NCBI GenBank assembly: GCA_021234155.1
Contig: JAJEKV010000807.1
Span: 23,514-87,513, forward strand
Direction of reading: 5' to 3'
Origin: Isoetes taiwanensis
Lineage: Eukaryota; Streptophyta; Lycopodiopsida; Isoetales; Isoetaceae
Length of the DNA: 64,000 bases
Each line of letters opens with the position of its first letter. Positions within the stretch are counted from its first letter, which is position 1. Positions 34,060-46,311 of this stretch are shown one piece after another. The translations under genes were made by a program, and so were the position numbers. The notes beneath the pieces were generated by a model. That model had not been told where the DNA came from. It searched no databases and saw only the letters and a list, made by a program, of their open reading frames with translations.

Positions 34060-35000
34060 GAGCCACCTTGGCATGTTGAAGCCTAGGTGGCATGTTGGAG
34101 CCCGCATGGGATGTTGGAGCCTAGGTGGGCGGTAACATGTTGGAGCATGCTGGCATGTTTGAGCCACCTTAGCATGTTGGAGCCCACATGGCATGTTGGA
34201 GTCCACGTGGCATGTTTGAGCCACACCTTGGCATGTTGGAGCCTAGGTGGCATGTTGGAGCCAACTTTGGCATGTTTGAACCACCTTCAGATGCCTCGAG
34301 CCACCTTGGCATGTTGGAGCATAGGTGGCATGTTGGAGCCCAAGTGGCATGTTTAAAAGGTGGCATGTTGGAGTCTAGGTGGCATGTTGGAGCCCATGTG
34401 GCATGTTTGAGACACCTTGGCATGTTTGAGCCCACGTGGCATGTTTGAGCCAACGAGGTGGCATGTTGGAGCCCATGTGGAATGTTTGAGCCACTTAGGC
34501 ATGTTGGAGTCTAGGTGGCATGTTGGAGCCAACGTGGCATGTTTGAGACACCTTGGTATGATTGAGCCTAGGTGGCATGTTTGAGCCACCTTGGCATGTT
34601 GGATCCTAGGTGGCATGTTTGAGCCACCCCGCCATGTTGGAGCCCACATGGAATGTTTGAGCCAACTAATGGCATGTTGCAAGCCCATGTGGCATGTTTG
34701 AGCCACCTTGGCATGTTGGAGCCTAGGTGGCATGTTTGAGCCACCTTGGAATGTTGGAGCCCGCGTGGCATTTTGAAGCCTAGGTGGCATGCTTGAGCCA
34801 CCTTGGCATGTTTGACCCTATGTGGCATGTTGGAGCCTAGGTGGCATGTTTCAGCCACCTTGGCATGTGGAGCCTAGGTGGCATGGTAGAGCCCACGTGG
34901 CATGCGCGAACCACCTTGGCATGTTGGAGCCCGCGATGGCATGTTAGATCCTCAGATGGCATGTTAGAGCCCACATGACATGCCGGAGCCAAACAACCGG
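34060..35000 (+). repeat. GGCATGTT satellite, right arm
   Basis: The same unit inverted, read as GCCTAGGTGGCATGTTGGAG alternating with GAGCCACCTTGGCATG. The two arms meet around 34036-34060 near CACTTGGAGTGCCTAGGTGA, so a transcript through both could fold into a long imperfect hairpin. Confidence 0.85.
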
Positions 35001-36000
35001 GCATGAATCATGATGGATCCTAGGGGGCACAACGCTTGAACCATAAAATGAACATATGAATTAAACCATTAAAAAAAATATTTCATATAACCAAGATGGA
35101 CGACTAAGATCTTGATCCCCATCCTATTATATTATTGGCCCTTAGAACCACTACCGTGGATTCACGATGATATCAACGGCCGGGATATTGATCCGGTCCT
35201 CTCCTTTCATTGGCTCTAGCAGCCCCGGGATTAATGGCCCCTGTATTTTTCATTTCCCTCCATTATGGCGATGGTGGGGCTTTTTGCCAGATATTTTTTC
35301 ATTCCCTCCCTTAGCTATGACGATGCCGGAGCTCCTCCGGTTATGGCTTGCGACTTCGATTTATGGTTCCAAGTTATGGTTTGTTATGGTGAGGAGGAGC
35401 AGAGGTTATGATCCCCCCGCCGCAGAAAGATCTCTCGCCAGATCCGCATTTTTCTCAGAAGTGATCTTTCTTTCAAAGATCTTTCGCCAAATCCATAGCA
35501 AAGATCTCGCCGATCCGCGATCGCTTCAGAGTAGCATCTTTCTTTCAAGATCTTTCGGCCGTGATCCGTAGCAAAGATCTCTACTGAGATCCGTAGTAGG
35601 CGCTTTTGTAGGTTACATGCAAAGCAAGGGAGAAATAATCAGGTCTGCTTTTGTTTGAACTCTATTTGCTGCTTTCTACTTCGGTGAAATGAAAGCTGCT
35701 ATTTTGTTTCTCAGATTTCTCTTTTTTCTTCATATTTTGCTTTCCCTGCATTTTCTCCTTTAGGGACCGCTCTATTATCAAATGAGTTAGGGTTTGAAGC
35801 GGCTAGGGCGCAAATGATTAGCCCGCAAAAGAACACATGAGGTCCACTCAAGCTTTTCATCTTCTTTGATTTTTTTTTCCAGATAAATCACAAAGATGAC
35901 TCATTTCTTTGATTTTTTCTCGAGATAGGAATTGCTGCTGGTGCTCGTGTTTTTGCCTTGACTTGATGATATGCTGCTTTCCTACCAAAGCAGTAGTTTT
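35001..36000. other. A3 interior, no recognised gene
   Basis: Short local repeats around AGATCTCTCGCCAGATCCGC and CAAAGATCTTTCGCC occupy 35420-35610. The rest is T-rich and intron-like. A 134-codon frame at 35167-35571 overlaps these repeats and has no known motif. Confidence 0.4.
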
Positions 36001-36359
36001 TCTCCCTTCAAAACCTTCACTATTTGTACATGCATCTTATTTCCAGTTTATGGCATCTTATTTTGTTGATACAGCAGTTAAGCTATGATATGATTAATGG
36101 AAATAAAATCATTCATTTCTTCAACTTCAGTTGTACAGTTTATGGTTTATTGTCTAAATTTTGTGTGTTCATCTTTTCCATCCAATCTCATGGTTGTAAT
36201 GACACATTTATTTGCTGACAATGATCTATCAATCAAAAGATAAAACAAAAGATAAAATAAAATAACTTTGATAGGGAAGCACTTACAATTAATGATTCAA
36301 ACCAAACGACAATAAATTACAATGCCAAACGACAATAAACTACAATATGATCCTATTGT

Positions 36360-37027
36360 TTTTTAATTGTGGTATATATTAGTTTTTTATTTGAATGTAT
36401 GCCACGTGCCAATATATGATTAGTTAGAAGTTATATTAGAAACAACACCTTGTTTTTTCTATATGTGCTAATAATGTTTTTATTTGAAAAAGTAAGCCAC
36501 GTGTCGATACTTGATTAGTTAAAATACCATTTTATTATTTATAAAATATGCCACGCCAATATTTCATTAGTTAAAGGCAATTGAAAACAACACCTTGTTT
36601 TTTCTATATGTTATTATAATAATTTTTACATGTCCGTAATTTAGAAAAACAATACTTAATAGCATAAAAAACAACATCAAGGTTTCAAAAACACACGTGG
36701 TACTTTGTTAAATAACATGTAACTATTTTTAAAAACAATCTTACTTTCATGTTGTAATTTAGCTTTCCACATATGGTAATATGAAGACCTACATATGTAA
36801 TTTTGAAGATAAACAACGCATGGTTCTATTAAAAAAAAAACAAATGAAAAAAAAACACACGTTGATAAAAAATCACAAAAACCATGTCAATTTTTTCTAC
36901 GCGTGGATTTTTCTGCCAAAAAACCACTGTCTCTTTGTGCAAATTCGGATAAACAGGCCACGTGGACTTTTGGGGCCATTTTGGTGTTGTTTTTGGCATA
37001 AAACAACACTTCCGTACAACTAAAAAA
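36360..37027 (+). repeat. Right subterminal repeats of A3
   Basis: GAAAACAACACCTTGTTTTT and TATGCCACG-type segments recur at 36400-36620. From 36640 short AAAACAACA and CACGTGG motifs lead into the inverted repeat at 37028-37058. Confidence 0.6.
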
Positions 37028-37058
37028 CAACTGTGGACCAAAATTCGGGGTCAGTGTG

Positions 37059-38768
37059 CATGATTCGCTTCTAAATACAATCATGATTTGCAGGGTATTT
37101 GTAAGCACACAGTAAGGCATTGGTGAACTATGAGTGACTCTGATGCTTTATTTGGCACTGGAGTCTAGATTTTTTGCTCGTTCTGTTTGTAATATCCTTG
37201 TGGCGCACCTTTTCCAAACTTCATATAAGGAAGAATCAGATAGGGAATTGCATCACAGTAACATGCCATCATGCAAGAGATAAGCCACTATATTTGCAAG
37301 TTATTGTTATATCCATGTCTTCTGTTATACATGGTTTGGCCAGTTTTCTTTACATTTAATTTTGTAGCAGTTATTTTGAAAGCATATATCACTCGAATCT
37401 AGAATATGGATCACCGCATTTGCTTCATGTCTCATGAAACTGTCCTTGAAGGTGTAATCAAGTATTTAGCATCTGTGACGCATTTCATTTTTTTGTATAT
37501 GACAGGCCAGTCCACTGTAACTTGACACAGCAATGGAAGCTTGCGCAGGAACATATGCTGGCTACGGCAAAACTCTGCTTCAATTTTTCTTCTCAACATG
37601 TTGCTCCATGATTTTGGCAGGTCATTTTTATTTTTGCTTGCTCTCTTTTGTGATTACGCATGCCCTGGATATGTGTTTTGCAATCACAGGCTTAGGATTT
37701 TGAAGACCTCAAGGTCGATGGCTTGGCAATCCACCTGGATTTACTATGCTTCTTTTTTTCACTCCTTTGCAGATTTAAATATTAGACGATCTTGGTCGCT
37801 GCTCCAACAACCTTCTATCTATGCATTTTCCACGTTCTCCTTCTTGCCACACTAAGCTTTCGAAGCGCTAAATTGCAATGCTTTACCATATGAGAAACTT
37901 GGAATCCTGATGGTATGAACTTATTCATGGCATTCGAGTTCAAGGTAGCATCTTAACTCCCCCGCCGTACGTAAACATAATTCCGTGTACAACAACCGCT
38001 ATTCGCCCTCTCAGAATTTCATTTAGAAAAGTAATGGTTCCCGGCTTATATGTCTTCTTCTATGTGCTCTTCCATCCAAATTTTGTAAAAATGTGAGTTG
38101 TGTATTAGAATCTAATTATGGCTTTCTGAATGCAAGCAAGTGCATTGAATCAATAAGAATAATGTTCTTATAGTTCTTGTGGATTCTTGTGGAAATGGTA
38201 TTTTGGAGTTCTTTAAATGTTTCAAATTTTTACGCTTTTATTACAGATCCGTATGCATAAATGGTTGTAAAATCAGCCTCAGGTATTTGACTATGTTGTT
38301 GGTACTTCTCAGAAAGTATGTTTTACAAACAGAGGGATTTGGTCTCCTGAAAGCCATGTTGCCAGTGTGTGCTCCAATTATGATTGCGGTGTGCAAAAAG
38401 TTATGTACGGCTTATAATATTTTCTTATTATCTTGTTTACACGCAGGGATATCCTCCGGTATATGGCATAGCGCAATATTCCATGGGTAGGACAAGCTTT
38501 AAGCAAATTCTAGGTTTTTGGCACATCTAGAACATCTAGAACTTGGGAGTTTTTGCTTCGATGGCTCTTTCCCCTTTGGCATATTCCTCTGTTGGTATGA
38601 ATTCTGACTATCAGCTCTTTCAGCACACAAAATTGTTCTTCAACAAATAGCTAATATAAAGTTTATGCAAAAAAAAGTTTCTTTAGTGGTTATCTCAATC
38701 CAAAATGTTAACTTCTTTGAAGAATTGGAAAATACTAGGGTTCAAATCCCTAGATCTACATTCATATA
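37059..38768. other. Spacer, nothing recognised
   Basis: It is T-rich and intron- or UTR-like, with TTTGCAG/G at about 37096 and several short frames on the plus strand (up to 104 codons). I recognise no protein in any frame. Confidence 0.35.
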
Positions 38769-40641
38769 TCTTATATTATAATGTTATACCGTAATTCTTG
38801 GATTGGATCAAGCCCTAATTTGAATGTTTGAGATCATCTGAGTGCATCCAAAGGCCGAGATTTATTGCACGACTTATCATCACCATGATTGGTCGTACTT
38901 TGATCTCTTAAGGGGAAAGGGTAAAGGGAAAAGGGGGGAAAGGAAAAGGGAAGAGACAAGAGAGAATGTCAAGGGCGAAAAGGCATGGGAAAGGGAGAAA
39001 AGCAAAGGGAAAAGGGATAAGAGAAGAGAAAAAGGCATGAAAAAATGAAAAGGGAAAGAAGAAAGAAAAGGGAAGGGGGAAAAGGTACCTGGAGAAAGGG
39101 CACGAGGGAAAAGGGAAGAGATAAAGTGGTAAAGGAAAGAGGAAAGGGCACGGAAAAAAAGGAAGAAGGAAAGATTGAAGTAAGGGGAAAAGGGAGGAGA
39201 AAAAAAGCATGGAAAAAGGGAAGAAAAAAAGGGCATGGGAAAAGGGAGAAGAGCGTTGAAGAAAGAGGAAAAAGGAAGGGAAAAATGGCATAGGAAAAGG
39301 AAAAGGAAAAGGAAAAGGACAAGAGAGAGGGAAATGGAGGGAAAAAAGTGCAGCGAGAAAAAGGGGAAGAGTAAAAGGTTGGAAAAATGAGGAAGAGGGA
39401 AGGGAAAAGGGAGAACAAGAAAAGGATGGGGATAAGGGAAGAAATAAGGGAAAGTGAGAAGAAAGAAAAAGGAAAGGGAAAAGGGGGAAAGGGAACCTAA
39501 AAAAAAGGCATGAGAAAAAGGGAAATAGGTAAACAAGAAAAGGGAAGGGGAAAAGGGCATGAGATAAAAGGGAAGAGGAAAATGGCGAAGAAATAGAAAA
39601 AAGAAAAGGAAAAAAAAGGGGGAAGAGAGAAAGGGTGGGAAAAGGAGAAAAATGAGTATAGGAAAATAAGAAAAGAAAACAAATGTGGAAAGGCATGGGA
39701 AAAGAGAAAAGGGAAACAGGGCACGAGGAAAGGATCGGGAAAGGATGAAAACAGGAAAAAAATCCATTAGGAAAGGGAAAAGGGAAGGGAAGCGGGGGAG
39801 CGAGGGAAAAGGGGAAGAAAACATGGGAAAAGGAAAAGAGAAAAGAAAAAGGAAGGGGGAAAAGAAGAAAAAATCGCACGGGAAAAAGAGAAGTGGGAAA
39901 AGGAGGAAAAGGAAAGCACAGGAAAAATAGAAAGAAGAAAGGGGTGGAAAAAAAGGGAAGGGAAAAAGGGCGTAAGAGAAGAGAAATGGAAAAGAAAAAA
40001 GGAGGGAAAAGGGAAAAAGGGGGAGAGGGTACGGGAAAAAGGAAAAGAGGAAAATAGGAAAAGGGAAGAGAAAAAGGGAACATAGAAAAAGGGAAGGGAG
40101 AAAGGGTGAGGAGATGGGAAAAGGGAAGGTAAAAAGGGCATGAAAAACGGGAGGGGAAAAGAAAAGGGGGAGGAGAAAAGGGGACCCAAAAAAAAGGAAG
40201 AGCGAAAAGGTTGGAAATGGAGGAAAAGATATAAGGAAAATAGGCATGGAAAAAAGCGAAAGACTAAAAGATTGAGGAAAAGGGAAGGCATGGAAAAAGG
40301 GTGGGGAAAAGAGAAGGCATGGAAAAAGGTGAAGGGAAAGGGAGAAGGGCATGGAAAAAGGAGAAGAAGGAAAGGGTGGGGAAAGGAGGAAAAGGAAAGG
40401 GAAAAAGGTTATCGGAAAACGGAAAGAGGGAAAGGAAGGAAAGGGGTGGGGAAACAAGGAAACATATGCGAAAAAACGGGAAAAAACTGAAAAGAAAAAG
40501 AAAAGTGTATAGAAAATAAGAAAAAGTGAAATACGGGATAGAGCAAAAGGGAAAGGGAAAGGTATAGGGCTTTTCTCACTACAGCCAAAAACATTTATAG
40601 GCTCTCAACTTACGCCCAGCAACGCTGGGTACCATTACTAG
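38769..40641 (+). mobile_element. Solitary polypurine non-autonomous Helitron H5
   Basis: It starts TCTTATATTATAATG after CATATA and ends with hairpin GCCCAGCAACGCTGGGT (40614-40630) and ACCATTACTAG, then T. The body (about 38915-40560) is polypurine. It shares the 5' segment with H1-H3 (AGATCATCTGAGTGCAT) and stands alone between unrelated flanks, which fixes the family's natural ends. Confidence 0.9.
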
Positions 40642-41350
40642 TACATTTAGATTGTTATAATAACAATGGTTTGTTAAATTCTGCATTACTTTTGAACAAT
40701 ATCCTAGATGTTTTAATATCAAACTGCATTAGAATCGGAAAATGATGTATAAACCAATATCAATTGACCTAACAAAGCACCAATAAATTTTCAAATTGTG
40801 TATGTTCTATATTTAACAAACCATTACCAATTGCATTGTCCAAGACACCTTGCTTTTAATCGATACAAAATAGGTTTAAGGCGCAAGGCTTTACTATCTT
40901 GATGACAAAACCACCCGTAGTTAGTTAATATTTTGTAATAAGAAGTAAACATTTTCTTGCATGGATCATTTGAAAAAGAGTAGACAACTTCATAAGAAAA
41001 CCACTGTAAGTTGCACGAACAAGTGAAAGCTAAAATTATTAGTGGTTTATGCATCCCCTACCTAATAAATCAAATAAACAAACTACCATGAAAGCTAAAA
41101 TTAATAGTGGTTTATGGCTCCCCTATCTAAAATATAGCAATAAATCAAATAAACAAACTACCATAAAAAATCATGATGGTGAACTCTGAAAATAAACTAG
41201 CAAAACATAACATATACAAGAACCACATTGTATAACTAGTAGTGGTTATTCAACACATTAACCCACTTAGTGATATTAGTTTATGATAGTGGTTTTATGG
41301 AAAAACTATTGTAGAAAACTGATAATGATTATTTTTTGGGGGCCTTGTGA
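40642..41350. other. AT-rich spacer
   Basis: It contains a local duplication (GAAAGCTAAAATTA, AGTGGTTTATG, AATAAATCAAATAAACAAAC near 41025-41165). No coding frame or element end is seen. Confidence 0.5.
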
Positions 41351-42287
41351 CACATGCATGCATTCACTTGCATGGCGCCGGAATGGAGGGGGGGCATGAC
41401 TTGTCTTTGTGCGTTATGCATGTGGAATTAGAGGATGAACCATAAGAGATCACTAAGAGCAAGTCGACCTAATGCAAGCCAACCCTTCCTCGCGTAGCCA
41501 GGGTTTAGAAACACAGTGATCTTGAACCGCACGAGCTAATTCCCAAGGAAATTTACCCAAGTGCCTCTCCGTATTGGGAAAATTACGCGAATGCATCCGA
41601 GGCGAGGTGTTTTGCCATAATGGAAATAACTTTTTTCTGGCTCGCCCGTTTTGCAGATAGAGGAGACTAAGACCTTTACAACGGCAGTAAGGTCATATCA
41701 AACGGAGTTCGGATCTTCGACTTATAGTGTTTTTATCGTTTGTTTTGTGGATAACAAAATTAAAACAACACATCTTTGTGCATTGCAACTCCTTGTTGGT
41801 TCTAGCAAAAAGTAGGGGCATTGTCTACCTCAAACAAAACGTCATGCCAATGTACAAAAATAAGGACCCTCCTTTAAGTTATCGGACCACGAGAACTTCA
41901 ACTGTCCACAAGCACCGGACGTCTTAATGTGGTACATCCAATGATGAAAGATTCCTACTTGTATAAAATGCATGTGCACATTGTAAAGGCAAGATTTCTG
42001 GATCACGAGTTTCATCAATTAGTAATGTTCGCCCAGAGGCGACTTTTAGACCAAATTATGCGGTCCATAATTCAATAGAACTTGTCCTTGTCTACCTTTT
42101 GCAGTCGTGGTAAAATTGGGTTTAAATACAGATAACGTTAAAATTACCATGGAACCGATGCCCAAGAAGCTACTAAACAAAGGACAAATGCGAACCCCAC
42201 TGCATGAGAAAATAAAAAAGTCGTTTTATGTGATCATGATCTGTTGTTCTATTACATTTGGCTCTATGCCATGGAACAATGCAATTT

Positions 42288-43009
42288 CTATGCCACTAGC
42301 AAGGGCCGGATCCTTCTTGCCCTCCTCTCCTCACGTCAGATTCGCCTCTCCCTTCTCTCGTCGGCCTTCACGCCCCATCCTCCTCTCGGATCTTGGCGTC
42401 ACCTCTTCTAGTGTCCCTTTCCACTTCTCGACTTTCAAAGTCCCTAGTAATCGCTCCTCTCCATTCCCTCCCGCCATCTCTCTCCCAAAGACTAGCTCCC
42501 TCTCCATCCCTCTGGTCATTTCTCTCTCTGTGCCTAGTGTCGACAATCATGTCATAACCCAAATGCTCCCCACGTTCCCTATCTTCCCTTCTTGAGAGCT
42601 GATCAATCTCATAGTGCTCCTCATTTCTTTGCCTGACTCTATCTTCTCTTCGTGGCAAAACATCAAGATTGTCTTCTTGCCTCCCATGTTCATATCTTCT
42701 CCTCGTCTCCATTGCATCTCCAAAATGTCTCTCGCCTCGTTGGCTCTCCCTGGATGCGATTGAACCAAACTCTCGAGATCGAGTACCCTCCTCAGTTTGT
42801 TCACGTCTACGGGATTCCCTCGACAGGGGACGAGACCTTTCCAGACCACCAACGACGAAGTCGGACTCTAATGCCCCGCCTCTCAATACCAACACATCGG
42901 AAGAAAGAACTGGAACCAAGAGGGTGGCGAACATGGCTGCAAGCAATGCGAGAAACAATGCCATCTGGCTCATCTTGTCGCTACCAAGCACGTCATGGCA
43001 ATAGGCCAT
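42288..43009 (-). pseudogene. Array gene copy U1, frameshifted near the C-terminus
   Basis: The minus-strand frame starts at 43009 with the same leader as U3 and stays open for 213 codons to 42368. A short indel near 42395 then diverts the last part, giving REEDGA at the end instead of the 241-codon form. Smaller differences in the middle (GGALESDFVVGG) show compensating indels. Whether it still yields a product is unknown; the leader and the first charged half are present. Confidence 0.55.
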
Positions 43010-43539
43010 TATATGGACACCAATTGCGGTTTATATTAGCATGCAAATGATGATGCTCACATAGGTATACCATGCAAGTGTGCACCATGCACTCGAGCAT
43101 CCACATGCATGCATTCACTTGCATGGGCCGAATGGAGGGGGGCACGACTTGTCTTTTGTGCGTTATGCATGTAGAATTAGAGGATGAACCATAAGAGATC
43201 ACTAAGAGCAAGCCGACCTAATGCAAGCCAACCGATCTTGAACCGCACGAGCTAATTCCCAAGGAAATTTACCCAATTGCCTCTCCATATTGGGAAAATT
43301 ACGCGAATGCATTCGAGGCGAGGTGTTTTGCCATAATGGAAATAACTTTTTTCTGGCTCATAAAATGAGAAAATTTCGCCATTTTGCAGATAGAGGAGAC
43401 TAAGACCTTTTCAACGGCAGTAAGGTCATATCAAACGGAGTTCGGATCTTCGACTTATAGTGTTTTTATCCTTTGTTTCGTGGATAACAAAATTAAAACA
43501 ACACATCTTTGTGCATTGCAACTCCTTGTTGGTTCTAGC

Positions 43540-44092
43540 CAATGTTGTTAAAAAACCCGTTTTTTATTTTTAAAGTACCTCTATAAAAATCTTCACGTTT
43601 TTTAAAGGATTTTTATGATTTGGTATGGCCAAAAAACAAAATTGCACATTCTTTGCACAGTTTCATTGGACATATTTACTACCAAAACATGGCATGCCAT
43701 CAAGTAAATCAGAAACTTATGCTGCTACTAGAAACTATTAAGTTCAAGTACAAAGATATCATAGCTATTTTGCCATGCAACTTTTAAGAAAGTTCATAAA
43801 AAACATTATTATAGAGGTTAAGATATATAAGAATTCTATATAGAAAGATAAATAAGTTCAAGAATATCATATATTTGGATAAAAAAAATCACAATCTAAG
43901 GATTTTTAAGGATTTTTAAGGATTTTTAAAGATTTTTAAGGATTTTTAAAGATTTTTAAGGATTTTAAAGATTTTTAACGTATTTTATATAAAATACGTT
44001 TTAAAGATTTTTTCCAAAAATTTTAAAAATCTTCAAAAAATCTTAAAAAACGTTTTTTAAACGTACGGATTTTGACGTACTTAACAACATTG
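43540..44092. mobile_element. hAT-like MITE (553 bp) in unit U2
   Basis: It is flanked by the 8-bp duplication GTTCTAGC (43532-43539 and 44093-44100); the other units show the empty site TTGGTTCTAGCAAAAAG. The ends CAATGTTGTTAA and TTAACAACATTG form a perfect 12-bp inverted repeat, a common hAT MITE form. The inner sequence carries tandem GGATTTTTAA units (about 43895-43975) and the palindrome CGTATTTTATATAAAATACG. There is no coding capacity. Confidence 0.9.
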
Positions 44093-44583
44093 GTTCTAGC
44101 AAAAAGTAGGGGCATTGTCTACCTCAAACAAAACGTCACGCCAATGTACAAAAATAAGGACCCTCCTTTAAGTTATCGGACCACGAGAACTTCAATTGTC
44201 CACAAGCACCGGACGTCTTAATGTGGTACATCCAATGATGAAAGATTCCTACTTGTATAAAATGCATGTGCACATTGTAAAGGCAAGATTTCTGGATCAC
44301 GAGTTTCATCAATTAGTAATGTTCGTCCAGAGACGACTTTTAGACCAAATTACTGGTCCATAATTCAATAGAACTTGTCCTTGTCTACCTTTTTGCGGTC
44401 GTGGTAAAATTGGGTTTAAATCTGAGGATAACGTTAAAATTACCATGGAACCGATGCCCAAGAAGCTACTAAACAAAGGACAAATCACGAACCCCACCGC
44501 ATGAGAAAATAAAAAGTAGTTTTATGTGATCATGATCTGTTGTTCTATTACATTTGGCTCTATGCCATGGAACAATGCAATTT

Positions 44584-45313
44584 CTATGCCACTAGCAAGG
44601 GCGGATCCTTCTTGCCCTCCTCTCCTCGCGTTCAGATTCGGGCTCTCCCTTCTCTCGGCTTCGGGCTTCACGCCCCATCCTCCTCCGGATCTTGGCGTTC
44701 ACCTCTTCTAGTGTCCCTTTCCACTTCTCGACTTTCAAAGTCCCTAGTACTGGCTCCTCTCCATTCCCTCCCCGCCATCTCTCTCCCAAAGACTACCTCC
44801 TCTCCATCCTCTCTGGTCATTTCTCTCTCTGCACCTAGTGTCGACAATCATGTCATAACCCAAATGCTCCCCACGTTCCCTATCTTCCCTTCTTGAGAGC
44901 TGATCAATCTCATAGTGCTCCTCATTTCTTTGCCTGACTCTATCTTCTCTTCGTGGCAAAACATCAAGATTGTCTTCTTGCCTCCCATGTTCATATCTTC
45001 TCCTCGTCTCCATTGCATCTCCAAAATGTCTCTCGCCTCGTTGGCTCTCCCTGGATGCGATTGAACCAAACTCTCGAGATCGAGTACCCTCCTCAGTTTG
45101 TTCACGTCTGCGGGATTCCCTCGACAGGGGACGAGACCTTTCCAGACACACCAACGACGAGTCAGACTCTAATGCCTCGCGGCCTCTCAATACCAACACA
45201 TCGGAAGAAGAAACTGGAACCAAGAGGGTGGCGAACATGGCTGCAAGCAATGCGAGAAACAATGCCATCTGGCTCATCTTGTCGCTACCAAGCACGTCAT
45301 GGCAATAGGCCAT
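44584..45313 (-). pseudogene. Array gene copy U2, frameshifted
   Basis: The minus-strand frame from 45313 matches the U3 protein through the leader and the central RREDR repeats, then shifts near 44790 and ends at 44744 after 189 codons (ending GEGMERSQY). The remaining charged tail is readable in another frame (44789-44592). The MITE in the same unit lies to the left of the gene, outside it. Confidence 0.6.
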
Positions 45314-46311
45314 TATATGGACACCAATTGCTGTTTATATTAGCATGCAAATGATGATGCTCACATAGGTATACCATGCAAGTGTGCACCATGCACTCGA
45401 GCATCCACACATGCATGCATTCACTTGCATGGCGCCGGAATGGAGGGGGGGCACGACTTGTCTTTGTGCGTTATGCATGTAGAATTAGAGGATGAACCAT
45501 AAGAGATCACTAAGAGCAAGCTGACCTAATGCAAGCCAACCGATCTTGAACCGCACGAGCTAATTCCCAAGGAAATTTACCCAATTGCCTCTCCATATTG
45601 GGAAAATTACGCGAATGCATTCGAGGCGAGGTGTTTTGCCATAATGGAAATAACTTTTTTCTGGCTCATAAAATGAGAAAATTTCGCCATTTTGCAGATA
45701 GAGGAGACTAAGACCTTTTCAACGGCAGTAAGGTCATATCAAACGGAGTTCGGATCTTCGACTTATAGTGTTTTTATCGTTTGTTTCGTGGATAACAAAA
45801 TTAAAACAACACATCTTTGTGCATTGCAACTCCTTGTTGGTTCTAGCAAAAAGTAGGGGCATTGTCTACCTCAAACAAAACGTCACGCCAATGTACAAAA
45901 ATAAGGACCCTCCTTTAAGTTATCGGACCACGAGAACTTCAACTGTCCACAAGCGCCGGACGTCTTAATGTGGTACATCTAATGATGAAAGATTCCTACT
46001 TGTATAAAATGCATGTGCACTTCTGGATCACGAGTTTCATCAATTAGTAATGTTCGTCCAGAGATGACTTTTAGACCAAATTACTGGTCCATAATTCAAT
46101 AGAACTTTTCCTTGTCTACCTTTTGCAGTCGTGGTAAAATTGGGTTTAAATCCAGATAACGTTAAAATTACCATGGAACCGATGCGCAAGAAGCTACTAA
46201 ACAAAGGACAAATGCGAACCCCACTGCATGAGAAAATAAAGAAGTCGTTTTATGTGATCATGATCCGTTGTTCTATTACATTTGGCTCTATGCCATGGAA
46301 CAACGCAATTT

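Larger units (their letters stand above)
28569..37058. mobile_element. CACTA-like non-autonomous transposon with CAT target duplication (A3)
   Basis: The left end CACACTCACCCC and the right end (reverse complement CACACTGACCCC) form an inverted repeat matching at 27 of 31 positions. CAT lies on both sides (28566-28568 and 37059-37061), the 3-bp duplication expected for CACTA elements. The termini read CACAC rather than CACTA. Short ACATGTC and ACAACACC repeats fill the subterminal zones. The interior carries modules M and N and the GGCATGTT satellite, the same cargo as A1. No transposase is visible, so it is non-autonomous. Confidence 0.75.

Noticed and set aside
32936-34858. Cys/His/Trp-rich frames on both strands of the GGCATGTT satellite
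   Set aside because: They are translations of a 20-bp tandem repeat, open on both strands, with no start context or domain. They only look like Cys-rich repeat proteins.
38880-40457. 525-codon minus-strand frame in H5
   Set aside because: Same polypyrimidine artefact as in H1-H3.
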